A stretch of DNA of 17,738 nt from JAIEPT01 sp038217425 (GCA_038217425.1 JBBQPM010000142.1:1-17738); one strand, 5' to 3'. Shown: positions 7,179-16,506, numbered from the stretch's first letter. Numbers and translations: made by a program. The notes: generated from the letters alone by a model not told the origin.

Positions 7179-10100
7179 ATGGAAACGCCAAATTTCGTTC
7201 GAGGAGACGCCGTCGTTTATCGCCCGAGCCGCGAAGGCGGCACAATCAAGGAGTCATTTCGAAGCGGCGGCGAGACGTGGTACGTCGTTCGCTTCGGCAA
7301 ACGTACGATGAAGGTAGTCGAACATGATCTCGATCCGGAAGAAGAGATCGGCGACGTACTCGCCTTGGTTCGCGCCGGTAAATGGGGAACCTTGCAGTCC
7401 TTTCGGGCTGCGCTAACCTTCGAACGCCTGCAGCATACGAACCAGAACACGCTTTATACCTTCAAATCGGAGCGCATCCTTTTTCAGCCACACCAGTACA
7501 AGCCTCTTCTGCGTTTTCTGGAGAGTTCCGATCGCCGCCTGTTGATCGCGGATGAGGTGGGTCTTGGCAAAACGATCGAAGCTGGGCTGATCTTGAAAGA
7601 GCTGGAAGCAAGATTTCATCCGGGCCTCGACAAGGTGCTCGTCGTCTGCCCCTCTCGCCTTCGGGACAAATGGCGAGAAGAACTCAATCGCAAGTTCGAT
7701 CAAAACTTTGAGATCTTCGACCGGTCTCGCCTTGAAGAGTACTTGAAGCAGTTGGCAGAAAACCCGCGTCGGGGCCGACTACGGGCGATCATTTCTATGG
7801 CTACCCTTCGCGCCGATGGGATACGTACTCGGTTGGCGGCCGAACTCGATCCGATCGATTTGGTCATCATCGATGAGGCCCATCACGCTCGCAATCGAGT
7901 GACCAAAACGCACGGCCTTCTTACCGAGCTATGCCGAGTCGGCGAGGCGATCCTGCTGCTCAGCGCGACGCCGGTGCAACTCGATCTGAGCAACCTGTTC
8001 GCTCTCCTGCAACCGCTTCGTCCCGAGGACTTCCGTTCTGAAGGCCAGTTCATACGAGAACTAAACTCCCACCAAAAAGTTCTACGAGCCGGCGCCTTGA
8101 TTCGGCAGCAAGACGCGAATCTGCTTTCGCAGGCAAGAAACTTGCTGGCGGACGTCTTCCCTCCCGGCCGAGATCAGGACCCATTAGCCCGAGATGTTCT
8201 CGCCGACCTAATGAATCCACCCGAAGACCGAGCCGCTTGGGTCAACGCGGAACGGAGGGTCCAAGATCTGCACTACCTTTCCGGAGTCATGACGCGAACA
8301 CGCAAGCGGGATGTTGATGTCGAACGCCCGCAAAGGCGCCCTCTCGATCAAGTCTGCACTTGGTCGGAGGAAGAGCAGGAAGCATATCGGGGACTTGTGG
8401 GGATCTCGAACGGTCTCGGCTGGTTGCGGGGCGACCTTTCGCTGGGGCAAATTCAGCGAGCCCGGCAGGCCGCCAGTTGCCTTCCCGCTGCGTTAGAAAT
8501 GAACTCAGTCGTAGTGACGGACGATGAGCAGGCGGAGGAATTGACGGATATTCCGCCCAGCGAGATCGATGCCACTAACCAAACTGGCGTTTCGACCACG
8601 TTCTTGCCCGCTCTGACGCACGATTCGAAGTTCCTCAAATTTCGAGAGATTTTGGCGCAGATCAGCAAAGATGAGCCAAGTGCCAAAGTCCTGGTCTTTA
8701 CCTTCTTCAAAGGAACGGCCCGCTACCTTGCGCGCGAACTTGAGAGACTCGGATTTGCAGCCCTCTACATCAGCGGCGACGTTCCTTCGAACCCCCGCAA
8801 TCCGGCTCGAGACGAGCGGGGCCAACGGATCCGGGAGTTCAAGGAGAACCCGAAGGTTCAAGTTCTCGTTTCTACCGAGGTTGGCTCTGAAGGCCTCGAC
8901 TTTCAGTTCTGCCACCACCTTATCAACTACGACTTGCCGTGGAATCCAATGGTTCTGGAGCAGCGAATCGGCCGAATCGATCGCTTTGGCCAAGAAGCGA
9001 AGGTACTTCACATCGTCAATTTGTACGTCGCCGGAACGGTCGAAGATCGAATTCTCCGTCGCCTTTACGACCGGATCAAGCTTTTTGAATCGTCGGTCGG
9101 AGATTTGGAAGCAATCTTAGGCGGAGTCGTGAATCAGTTACTTCGCGACTATCTTTCCGGAAACTTGACGCCGGAGGAAGCCGAAGCACGCGTCGATCAA
9201 GAAGCACGAGCCATCGAAAATCGCAAAGCCGATCTTGAAAACCTCGAGAAGCAAGCGGCAGATCTGCTTGGCTTTGAAGAGTATCTGCAGACGCAGCTCA
9301 ATCAACTCAGCCGGCTGGGGCGACACCTCTCCGAGACCGCCTTGCTCGCTCTAATCGAAACCTATCTGAAGTCCTACCACCCCCAGGTGCAGATATGGGA
9401 AGAAACGAGTCCCCCAACTGCCGCTCCAGGAGCTCGGGTCTTTGGATTGATGATGACGGACGAACTCTTGATGTCCATTCATCAAGCCTGCCAGCGCTCT
9501 CAGCCTCAGGGCCCTTACTGGAACTCGCGACGACCGGGCCAACCCTGGAGATTCTGCTTCAACGGCGATCAAGCGTGGGTTCATTCGAACCTCGAACTCA
9601 TCAATCCGCCCCACCCTTTCGTCAAAGCTGCGCTTACGAGCCTTGCAACTCAACTTGATTCGCCCCAAGCGAGGGTCGGCAAGGCTTCCCTGGTTTTAAA
9701 CGAGGGGGAGAATTTCGGTGCGGGTGTTTTTGTGCTCTTCGTTTTTGTGCACGAGATCACTGGTTTTCGCGCTCGCAGACTCTTCGACGTCGTCGCATTT
9801 CGATTGCAAGACAATGGCATGGTAGATTCCGAGGCGAGCGAACGGCTACTTCACCTGGTGATCGAGAACGGAGTCGAATGGCATGAGTCCGCGGAACAAC
9901 CAATTCCCGGCGAAGGGTTCCTCGATCGGTCGGTCGCGCAGAGTCTTTTGCGAAACAAGAATCTGGATGTTCGGGAGCAGTCGGAAAGTCGCGCCCGAGT
10001 TCTTCGGCGCCGGGGGAGCCTCGAAGCTCAGTTTCGCGACAAGATCGAGAATCTGGAGCGAAAGGCAGAGCAACATCGCCAGGATGGCCAGAACCGGGCC

Positions 10101-10259
10101 GTAGCACTGGTCGAAAGCCAGATCGACAAGCAGAAAGCGAGGTTTCTCACGGAAAAACGAAAGCTCGATGATCAAGATCGCAACTGCGGCGTTCGAACCG
10201 AGGGGCCCATCGCCGCCTGCCTCATCGAGGTACGCTACGCCAACAGACTTCAGGCTTGA
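7179..10259 (+). CDS. SNF2/HepA-type DEAH helicase (1026 aa), candidate defence helicase
   Basis: Superfamily 2 SNF2-like ATPase. Counting from Met at 7179: an N-terminal SH3-like segment (FVRGDAVVYRP, YVVRFGKRTMKVVEHDL), Walker A DEVGLGKT at 125-132, DEAH at 232-235 (IIDEAHHARN), SAT at 262-264, and in the second RecA-like lobe VSTEVGSEGLDF and QRIGRIDRFGQ at 595-605. The C-terminal third contains a long charged coiled coil (about residues 930-1000). The layout resembles RapA/HepA and the SNF2 subunits of defence systems such as DrmD or DpdE, but I cannot assign it to one. In-frame ATGs at 7068 and 7140 are possible; 7179 is preferred because METPNFVRGDAVVYRP looks like the real domain start. 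No strong ribosome binding site is visible. The next gene follows after 69 bases on the same strand, so co-transcription is likely. All core motifs are intact. Confidence 0.85.
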   Translation: METPNFVRGDAVVYRPSREGGTIKESFRSGGETWYVVRFGKRTMKVVEHDLDPEEEIGDVLALVRAGKWGTLQSFRAALTFERLQHTNQNTLYTFKSERILFQPHQYKPLLRFLESSDRRLLIADEVGLGKTIEAGLILKELEARFHPGLDKVLVVCPSRLRDKWREELNRKFDQNFEIFDRSRLEEYLKQLAENPRRGRLRAIISMATLRADGIRTRLAAELDPIDLVIIDEAHHARNRVTKTHGLLTELCRVGEAILLLSATPVQLDLSNLFALLQPLRPEDFRSEGQFIRELNSHQKVLRAGALIRQQDANLLSQARNLLADVFPPGRDQDPLARDVLADLMNPPEDRAAWVNAERRVQDLHYLSGVMTRTRKRDVDVERPQRRPLDQVCTWSEEEQEAYRGLVGISNGLGWLRGDLSLGQIQRARQAASCLPAALEMNSVVVTDDEQAEELTDIPPSEIDATNQTGVSTTFLPALTHDSKFLKFREILAQISKDEPSAKVLVFTFFKGTARYLARELERLGFAALYISGDVPSNPRNPARDERGQRIREFKENPKVQVLVSTEVGSEGLDFQFCHHLINYDLPWNPMVLEQRIGRIDRFGQEAKVLHIVNLYVAGTVEDRILRRLYDRIKLFESSVGDLEAILGGVVNQLLRDYLSGNLTPEEAEARVDQEARAIENRKADLENLEKQAADLLGFEEYLQTQLNQLSRLGRHLSETALLALIETYLKSYHPQVQIWEETSPPTAAPGARVFGLMMTDELLMSIHQACQRSQPQGPYWNSRRPGQPWRFCFNGDQAWVHSNLELINPPHPFVKAALTSLATQLDSPQARVGKASLVLNEGENFGAGVFVLFVFVHEITGFRARRLFDVVAFRLQDNGMVDSEASERLLHLVIENGVEWHESAEQPIPGEGFLDRSVAQSLLRNKNLDVREQSESRARVLRRRGSLEAQFRDKIENLERKAEQHRQDGQNRAVALVESQIDKQKARFLTEKRKLDDQDRNCGVRTEGPIAACLIEVRYANRLQA

Positions 10260-10328
10260 GACTTGCCGGGTAATCAGCAGGTCCACATAATCAACGTCAC
10301 CAGCCTTGGCATCTTTGAGATCCCGTAG

Positions 10329-11837
10329 ATGTCCGAAGTCGCCCTGCAAACCTTATTGGATCAACTTGCGCCTTTGCGCGCGTCCATTAGTTCGTTTCAA
10401 TTGCTCCTTCAGCAGCAAAAACATTCGCTTGAGCAGCAGCAAAACACGCTCGATCTCCTTCAGCAGCAACTGGAAGCGATCGAAATCCGTGCGCGATCGA
10501 AAGCAGAGCCGCGCCCAACGCCGCAACCCGAGCCTCCGACTCAACTCCCCCCGATACAGCCGCCCGCAATCAAACCGCCTTTACCAAAACGTCCGAGCCC
10601 TCCCCGGAATCCCTACATCATCGGCCTCGATTACGGTACCTATGCGACGAAGATCTTGATCCGGCGGCGGAATGAAAGAACGTGCAAAATCCCAGCTCTT
10701 GTAGGCATGGTTGAGGACTATTCGCCATTCACCGTTCCGTCCTTGGTGCGATTGTCGGAACGTCGGGCTCTTTACTTCGGCAAGCGGGCGCTTGAGGGGT
10801 CGTTCGGCCTGGTTCGGCACCTGAAAGGACATCTGCTCAAGCCCAGCTTCGGCGACCAAACGCTCCCTACCGATGAAGAGGACGCGACTGTTTTGGCGAC
10901 CGCCTATTTGACTTGGGTGTTGCAACTACTCAAGAAAAAATTGGTAGGTCAAGAGGCCCATTTGCCACCTCTGCTGCATGTCGCGGCGCCGATGAACCAT
11001 CTCGAAGATCGTCAGCTGAAGCTGAAGTACGCCCGCATTCTCAATGCCGTCTATGAAACGGTTTTCGGCGACCATCCTTTCACCGTTGCACAGGGAGTTG
11101 CTTACTCCCTAACCAAGGAGCATTTTCAACGGCGACTCACAGCGAAACTCCCTGACGAAGGAGAACGACGATTTCATATCTCCCCCGAGACCATCGCTCC
11201 GCTTGTCTCTTTATCGCTCGACCCGAAGGTTCAGCCCGGAATATTCATGGTGGTCGATCTTGGCGGCGGCACTTCCGAAGTCTCGGTAAATGAGTTCTTG
11301 TTTAACGGCGATGACGAGAAGGTCGTGAATTGCTACGCGGATCACTCTTACTTCTTTGGCAGTGAAAACCTGCCGGACAATACAGACTCCTTTGAGCTAC
11401 TCAAGGGAGCCGTCTCCAAAACTTGGAGCGAGGGCTATCAAAAGAACTTGGATAGCCGAGTGCAAACGGAGAAGTTCAAGAACTTGCGAATTTTTGTAGT
11501 CGGTGGAGGCGGAGCGGATCCGGAATCTCGCGACTTCTTTCTGGCGAACCCTCCACACATTTTCCAGACGATACGAAACTCTCTGGACGTATCGAATGGC
11601 TGCATCCCGTTCGGAATGATGAACGACCTGGAGGCTCAGTCACAGTCTTTGACGCCGCCCGCGCGTGAAGGCTTCTTGAGACAATTTCGCAAAGACGCCG
11701 GACTTTTCCTCGTGGCCCATGGCTTGTCGCATTGGCATACGGAATGGCCCAAATTCCACTTCCCGGAAGAATACCAAACTGCGCAAACCCCAGTTCGAAA
11801 CGGCAGTTCGCCGGGCGGTCGTTGGTACCATGAATGA
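10329..11837 (+). CDS. Hsp70/actin-fold ATPase with N-terminal coiled coil (502 aa)
   Basis: Residues 5-55 form a Gln/Leu-rich coiled coil (LLQQQKHSLEQQQNTLDLLQ), residues 60-95 a proline-rich linker, and the rest an Hsp70/actin-like nucleotide-binding fold: phosphate 1 motif GLDYGT at 99-104, phosphate 2 motif DLGGGTSEV at 310-318, adenosine motif VGGGG at 391-395. It has no recognisable Hsp70 substrate-binding domain; the C-terminus (WPKFHFPEEYQ...RWYHE) is unlike DnaK. The family hydrolyses ATP to switch conformation; the target here is unknown. The coiled coil suggests dimerisation or docking to a partner, plausibly the helicase encoded 69 bases upstream, which has its own C-terminal coiled coil. 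The ATG at 10329 has only a weak upstream GAG signal. The stop overlaps the next ATG (ATGAATGA), suggesting coupling to a further gene. Confidence 0.8.
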   Translation: MSEVALQTLLDQLAPLRASISSFQLLLQQQKHSLEQQQNTLDLLQQQLEAIEIRARSKAEPRPTPQPEPPTQLPPIQPPAIKPPLPKRPSPPRNPYIIGLDYGTYATKILIRRRNERTCKIPALVGMVEDYSPFTVPSLVRLSERRALYFGKRALEGSFGLVRHLKGHLLKPSFGDQTLPTDEEDATVLATAYLTWVLQLLKKKLVGQEAHLPPLLHVAAPMNHLEDRQLKLKYARILNAVYETVFGDHPFTVAQGVAYSLTKEHFQRRLTAKLPDEGERRFHISPETIAPLVSLSLDPKVQPGIFMVVDLGGGTSEVSVNEFLFNGDDEKVVNCYADHSYFFGSENLPDNTDSFELLKGAVSKTWSEGYQKNLDSRVQTEKFKNLRIFVVGGGGADPESRDFFLANPPHIFQTIRNSLDVSNGCIPFGMMNDLEAQSQSLTPPAREGFLRQFRKDAGLFLVAHGLSHWHTEWPKFHFPEEYQTAQTPVRNGSSPGGRWYHE

Positions 11838-12027
11838 GTTCGATAGCTGTTCTCAAAGGCGAGCGAGGAAACGCAAGGTCCCCAACCTCACACGCATGTT
11901 CCTGACCGGCGTTCCGGAGGCGCTCATGCGGCGAGTGCCATGGCTGTCGGCACGAGGTGGCGGTGCGGAAGGAGACGCTTGGCCTGCTCCGCTTGATGTC
12001 CTTTACCTCGCTTTGATCGTATTTTGA
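11830..12027 (+). CDS. 65-residue hypothetical, overlapping the Hsp70-like stop; possible stump of a third module gene
   Basis: ATG at 11830 lies in ACCATGAATGAG, with the Hsp70-like stop TGA at 11835-11837, the classic arrangement for translational coupling. The product begins MNEFDSCSQRRARKRKVPNL, with a strongly basic N-terminal patch, and ends in a hydrophobic LDVLYLALIVF before TGA 12025-12027. It matches no family I recognise. The region after it is gene debris, so the ORF may be the 5' remnant of a longer third gene cut by rearrangement, or a chance frame. An overlapping longer frame that starts at 11719 in the Hsp70-like gene is its extension and is not preferred. Confidence 0.35.
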   Translation: MNEFDSCSQRRARKRKVPNLTRMFLTGVPEALMRRVPWLSARGGGAEGDAWPAPLDVLYLALIVF

Positions 12028-12081
12028 GGCGAATGTGGCCGAATTGTCATCTCATGTGAGGAGGTTGGTTACACCGAGAAT

Positions 12082-12320
12082 TTGGCAATGGAGACGCAAA
12101 GGGGCTGGCTCACGGAGGAGTCGGCCGCCGAGGCGTGGGAGATCGCCTGGAAGGCCGTCGCGAAGATCGATCTTGACGTCCCGGGCTCGGAGGCGCGACA
12201 CATGGCCGGCGTGCCCGAGGCGGCCGCCCGGACCATGCGGGCCTTCGGGCTCGTCGATCTGTGCTCGAGCAAGAGCCCGATCGGCGTGCTGCGCGGAAAG
12301 TTCATGACGATCTTCAATCA
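12082..12320 (+). pseudogene. unrecognised gene fragment
   Basis: The frame from TTG 12082 encodes about 78 residues with protein-like composition (ESAAEAWEIAWKAVAKIDL, GVPEAAARTMRAFGLVDL, GVLRGKFMTIFNQ). After about 12320 it loses this character and the neighbouring frame becomes an MFS transporter C-terminus. It looks like the conserved end of a longer enzyme or regulator placed against the transporter fragment by deletion. I do not recognise the family. Confidence 0.35.
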
Positions 12321-12322
12321 GC

Positions 12323-12753
12323 TTGCCGGAAAGGCGAGGCGAACGCCGTTGGCATGTCGCCGGTTCCGCGATCACCGCTGCCGTCGGTTGGATGACGATC
12401 GCCCTGGTCACTGCCGGCTGGCTGACGGTTCCCGGAATCGACGCCCGCTGGCTCTTTGTTGTCGGCGTGGCGATCACGATGACCGGCATGAAGTCGATGT
12501 TGCCGACCTTCTGGACGCTCCCCTCTGCGTTCCTCGCCGGGCCAGTGGCCGCCGGCGGCATCGCCCTGATCAACTCGGTCGCCAATCTGGGCGGCTTGCT
12601 GGGGCCGAGAATCATCGGCCAGGCAAAAATCGCTCCGGCAGCTTCACCCTCGGCTACGCGATCATGGCGATGGCGCTCTTCCTCGGCGGCGTCTTGGTCC
12701 TGACCGCCAAGATCTCGGCGAATCAAGAGGGGAATACGGTCGCTGGGGATTAA
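12323..12753 (+). pseudogene. MFS transporter, C-terminal fragment with frameshift
   Basis: The part from 12323 encodes ERRWHVAGSAITAAVGWMT, then hydrophobic helices with SMLPTFWTLPSAFL and AGGIALINSVANLGGLLGPRIIG. This is the last third of an ACS-type (organic anion or sugar acid) MFS permease. At the A-run 12625-12629 the frame shifts: the neighbouring frame continues correctly with SGSFTLGYAIMAMALFLGGVLVLTA to TAA 12751-12753. Adding one A restores a continuous reading. The first eight or so helices are missing, so this is a relic even if the A-run deletion were a sequencing error. Confidence 0.7.
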
Positions 12754-13360
12754 AGTCTCCATTGCAACGTTGCATTTGACGGCAACCCGCTCAGTCAATT
12801 CTTGGGGTCGGCGCAGTCAGGCCATCCGAATTTGACAGTCGACGGCTTCGGCGTTCTCAACGCCGATCCAAATACGTAATTCGAAACCTCTGCGCGGATA
12901 CTTCAAGGATTCTTCGGCTAAACCTGACGGGAGGACGAGTCAGCTCACGAGTAAGTTGCAATTTCTTCCAGTTCGACCGCGTGGGGGAAACCAGACGATC
13001 TGATGAGTTGGCTTCCCGCCCCGTAAGGGGCGAACCGATCTTCGTCTCGCACGAACAGAAATCGAAGAAAAGGACCTGTGCCCCGCGTGAAAGTACGCAT
13101 CCCCAAGGGATTCGCGGAGCGAGGCGCTTATGCCATGAGCCGAGCCAAGCGATACAAGGGCATTGGTGCGGAACCCGGCTGGACGCTGTCGCCATTGGCG
13201 TTCCCATTCCGATAGCGATCCCGAGCGATAGGGCCGCCATAATGTTTATTGCGAAATCCGAGGGAAAACTCTTTCGGACCGAGCGAGTTGACTCTTGTCT
13301 TATTGCGAGGATCGCTTAGGACTCGTTGATCCTGTTCCCCATGAAATGAGACTCGATATT
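12754..13360. other. ~600 bases without a convincing gene
   Basis: The first part (12772-12879) is open in the plus frame and reads AFDGNPLSQFLGSAQSGHP...VDGFGVLNADPNT before TAA. It could be the C-terminal tail of a lost secreted protein, but has no recognised family. From about 12880 to 13360 there are only short, overlapping, low-quality frames on both strands. No RNA gene or clear terminator was recognised. This is probably decayed sequence downstream of the convergent glycoside-hydrolase-like gene. Confidence 0.35.
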
Positions 13361-13365
13361 TCAAC

Positions 13366-16300
13366 TCATTCGGCACCATAGATCTCGATCTCGCGCAGCA
13401 TCAGCGACCGCGCAATGACGTTGCCCCACGCTCGCGCCTGATCGTCGGCCACGAAGCCATGCGACGTGCCCCGCACGACGAGCCGAAGTTTCGCGGTCGA
13501 GATCGGCGCGAACTGGTGCAGGTAAAAGTTCGTGTCGTCCATCCAGATCGCGGCAATCGCGTCGGCGGTCTTCGCCGCCTCCGACGCCGGCATGCGGCGC
13601 TCGACGCTTTCGATCGTCTGCCAATCCTTGCCGTCGTGGTATTGCAGATCGTATGCGAGCAAGGCGCAGAAGGCGTTGTCGGCACGAATGCCGCGGACGA
13701 CGAGCCGTTCGATGCGTCGCGGCTTGTCGAAGGTCATTTCCAGCGACGGCGGGTTCGCCTTCAGGTCTGCGGGGAGTTCGCCCGTCCAGATCTTCTTGCC
13801 GTTGGTGTCGCCGTTGGGATTGCCCGCATGGTACGTTTCGAGAATGCCGTTGCTCAGCCACTCGAGTTCGCCTTTGAAATTGCCGGAGTAGGCGAACTTC
13901 GCGCCGCCGGCGAGATTTTTGCCGAGGGCCCGCTTCGCGGCAATTAACTTGGCGCCGACCGGCAGACGGACGTAGCTGGGGAGTTGTTCGAGCGATAGCC
14001 GAGCTTTGCCTTCCTTGACGGGGATCTGCTGGGTATTGCCCCAGGCGTCGACGACGTCGAGAGACTCCGTGCCCTGAACCTCGAAGTCGAACGGCGTCGG
14101 GCTCGTGCCGAGATTGCGCAGTGCGATCGTCTCGCCGTCCTTGCCCAGGTAGCGGACGCCGAGGAAGAAGTCGATCGCGCTGGGCCCGAAGTCGAGTGTC
14201 CCGGCGTACCGTCGATCCAGGGCCGCGGTCAAGGCGTGGCGCGTGCGCAGGGCCAGAGCGCCGGGGTGGGGCCCGTTCTTGCTCCAAAGATACGATGGCA
14301 CGCTCGAGTAGCCCCCCTGGTTGAGGTAGTAGTGATTGTTGTGCGCGCTTGGCACGCCCAACGTTTCCAACAGGTCTCGGTGCATCGTCGTACGGATTGC
14401 CTGGACGAGCCCCTGGAAATTCTGGCCGCGCACGCCGGCGATCGCTCGTTCCGTCTGCCAGATCTGCTTGTCGCCATCGCCGTACTTCGCGAGGATCTTG
14501 CGAATCTCGCTGAACTTCCATCGCCAGTGCTCCGGCGAGATGCTTTCGTGCCCTTCGTAATCGTGCAGCGTGACGACGTCGCAAACATCCTTGAAGCCGA
14601 GTTCGTAGAGCCGGGCGAGCCACTTGAGGTCAATGTTGACGGTCCCCGGCCCCAGCACTTGCGCCTTCGGATCGATCTTCTTGACGATGTCGTACGCTTG
14701 CTTGTGAATCTTGAAGTAGTCGTCGATCGAGCCGAAGAAATTGGGTTCGTTGCAAACTTCGACGAATTTCACCCGACCCTTGAATCGCTCCATGAAGGCG
14801 CGGACCTCGTCGGGCTTGAAGTTCTTGAGATTATCGACGAGTTGAGCGACGACGGTGGCGCCGTACTTCTCGGCTTGGGTGAGATCCTCGTCGAACTTGT
14901 CGAGATTGTTTTTGGGATGGAGCCGCATGTTGGGGAGGCCGGACCAGAGTTGCCGCGGGGCGTCTTCCCAACCCCCTTTGGATTCGCCTTCCTGGAGTAC
15001 GGGCATGTTTGGCCAGCGCGGCGAGACGCCGACATGTTCGCCCAAGGAACCAATTTCTCCCTCCGGACAATGGGCGCGGGCAATGACGAAGTACGAACCG
15101 AAGGCCGGCGGCGTGAACGCGAAGTTGGCGCGGGCCTCCTGCCCGTTGGTCAGCGGCAGCGGAATCGCGCCTTTGCCGACGGGGCGTTTCTCGGCGTCGA
15201 AGGCCTGCCAGGAGACGGTCACCTCCTTGACGTTGCGATTGGCCGCCGTGACGACGTATTCCATCGGCACGGGCTTCCCCGTCTCGTAAGCGACGTTGTA
15301 CGGCAAGGTGCAGGTGAGCCGAGGGCGAAAGCCGAGCGTGTGCGTCGGGGCTCGGCGAACGAGGCCCGGCGGATTGTCGAAGAAGTCGGCCTTCACGCGC
15401 ACCACCGCCGGCACCGCACGGTAACGCTCGTAGTTCGGGTTCTTCGGGCTATGCACATTCGTGTTCGCCGCCCAGAGCCGATCGCTCGGATCGATGGCGA
15501 GCACGGCGTAACCGGAGTGAACGCTCCACGGATCGGCGAACTTGAATTGACCGCCGCGTTGGACGATCCCTTTGCCGTCGGCGTCGAAACGGGTCACGAG
15601 CCCCGGATTGCCCCAGGTGAATGCATAGACGTTTCCCTTCGAATCGACGGCGACCGTGTGCAGCAATTCCGAGCCGTCCTCGCTGCGCGTCGTCGGGTTG
15701 CCTCCGAGCGTCTTCAGCAGCTTGCCGGCGGGAGAAAACTTGTAAATGGCGTTCGGCTCCGCCTGAACGTAGAAGTTGCCGTCCCGGTCGGCGGCCAGGT
15801 CCATCACTTTTTCCAGAGGCTTGTCGACTTCTAGAGCAATCGTCCGCTCGACATCCCCCTTGGGCCCCAACACGCTGATGCGATCGCCGCCGAGCCACTG
15901 CTGCTTCCCCTTGACGACGCCGCGTCGGCTCGGGAGCACGGCGATGCGCTCGGCGTCGCCTCGTCCCCAGGTCGCGATCGCCATCGCTGCCGGCAGTTCC
16001 AAAGACTGCACGAACTTGCCGTCGACGCCGAAGCGTTGCACGCGATCGGCGCTGGGCTGAGTCACGAAGACGTTGCCGCGCGCATCGACGGCGAGGCGCT
16101 GCGGATCGTTGCGAACGCCGAGCATTTCGCCGCTCGCCTCGTCGCGCAGATCGATGTTGGTGAGCAGCTTGCCGTCGCTGGAGAATTTCTGCACGCGCAG
16201 GTTGCCGGTGCGTTCTTTGGTCTTTGCGTCGTACTTGGCGCCGTCCAGGACGTAGAGATTGCCGCCGGCGTCGAAGGCAATGTCGCGGAGCTCGAGGAAC

Positions 16301-16440
16301 TTGCCCGGTGCGGCGCCCGGTCCGCCGAACGCAAGGTCGCCCCCTTCGTTGGACCTCGTATCTTGGGCGAGGGTCGGTCCCGGGAAAATCGCCAAACCAA
16401 GGAGAATCGCCACGGCTCGCGGAAGGATCGAGTGAATCAT
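13366..16440 (-). CDS. secreted NHL-repeat + clan-A glycoside-hydrolase-like protein (1024 aa)
   Basis: Starts at ATG 16440 with a signal peptide (MIHSILPRAVAILLGLAIF, cleavage after TLA). Residues ~30-350 form NHL-type propeller repeats (DIAFDAGGNLYVLD, RLAVDARGNVFVTQPSADRVQRF, DLAADRDGNFYVQ, TVAVDSKGNVYAF). An Ig-like segment follows (~365-475), then a TIM-barrel region (~510-760). Glu565 in VEVCNEPNFF fits the acid/base NEP motif of clan GH-A, and Glu664 in QIWQTERAI is a candidate nucleophile. After a beta domain, the C-terminal ~150 residues look like a discoidin or carbohydrate-binding module (LRLVVRGTSHGF, LMLREIEIYGAE). It is probably an exported polysaccharide-degrading or glycan-binding enzyme; the substrate is unknown. 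The gene is intact and stands alone, convergent with the debris to its left. Confidence 0.8.
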   Translation of the reverse strand: MIHSILPRAVAILLGLAIFPGPTLAQDTRSNEGGDLAFGGPGAAPGKFLELRDIAFDAGGNLYVLDGAKYDAKTKERTGNLRVQKFSSDGKLLTNIDLRDEASGEMLGVRNDPQRLAVDARGNVFVTQPSADRVQRFGVDGKFVQSLELPAAMAIATWGRGDAERIAVLPSRRGVVKGKQQWLGGDRISVLGPKGDVERTIALEVDKPLEKVMDLAADRDGNFYVQAEPNAIYKFSPAGKLLKTLGGNPTTRSEDGSELLHTVAVDSKGNVYAFTWGNPGLVTRFDADGKGIVQRGGQFKFADPWSVHSGYAVLAIDPSDRLWAANTNVHSPKNPNYERYRAVPAVVRVKADFFDNPPGLVRRAPTHTLGFRPRLTCTLPYNVAYETGKPVPMEYVVTAANRNVKEVTVSWQAFDAEKRPVGKGAIPLPLTNGQEARANFAFTPPAFGSYFVIARAHCPEGEIGSLGEHVGVSPRWPNMPVLQEGESKGGWEDAPRQLWSGLPNMRLHPKNNLDKFDEDLTQAEKYGATVVAQLVDNLKNFKPDEVRAFMERFKGRVKFVEVCNEPNFFGSIDDYFKIHKQAYDIVKKIDPKAQVLGPGTVNIDLKWLARLYELGFKDVCDVVTLHDYEGHESISPEHWRWKFSEIRKILAKYGDGDKQIWQTERAIAGVRGQNFQGLVQAIRTTMHRDLLETLGVPSAHNNHYYLNQGGYSSVPSYLWSKNGPHPGALALRTRHALTAALDRRYAGTLDFGPSAIDFFLGVRYLGKDGETIALRNLGTSPTPFDFEVQGTESLDVVDAWGNTQQIPVKEGKARLSLEQLPSYVRLPVGAKLIAAKRALGKNLAGGAKFAYSGNFKGELEWLSNGILETYHAGNPNGDTNGKKIWTGELPADLKANPPSLEMTFDKPRRIERLVVRGIRADNAFCALLAYDLQYHDGKDWQTIESVERRMPASEAAKTADAIAAIWMDDTNFYLHQFAPISTAKLRLVVRGTSHGFVADDQARAWGNVIARSLMLREIEIYGAE

Positions 16441-16506
16441 GAAAGCCTCAAGCTCAAGGACTTGTTGCGAAGATCATTCTATCATTCGGACGCTGCGGAT
16501 CGGCCG

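Noticed and set aside
8208..10349. several minus-strand frames within the helicase region (8208-8450, 8505-9011, 9846-10349)
   Set aside because: All lie antisense to a helicase with complete motifs and have no start signals or family patterns.
12052..12798. 248-codon minus-strand frame
   Set aside because: Overlaps the MFS and unknown fragments on the opposite strand. Its composition is that of a shadow frame and shows no motif.
12981..13319. 112-codon plus-strand frame in the gene-poor stretch
   Set aside because: No ribosome binding site, no domain, random-looking composition.
14236..15834. 532-codon plus-strand frame opposite the NHL/GH-like gene
   Set aside because: Antisense shadow of a gene with a signal peptide and recognisable domains on the other strand.
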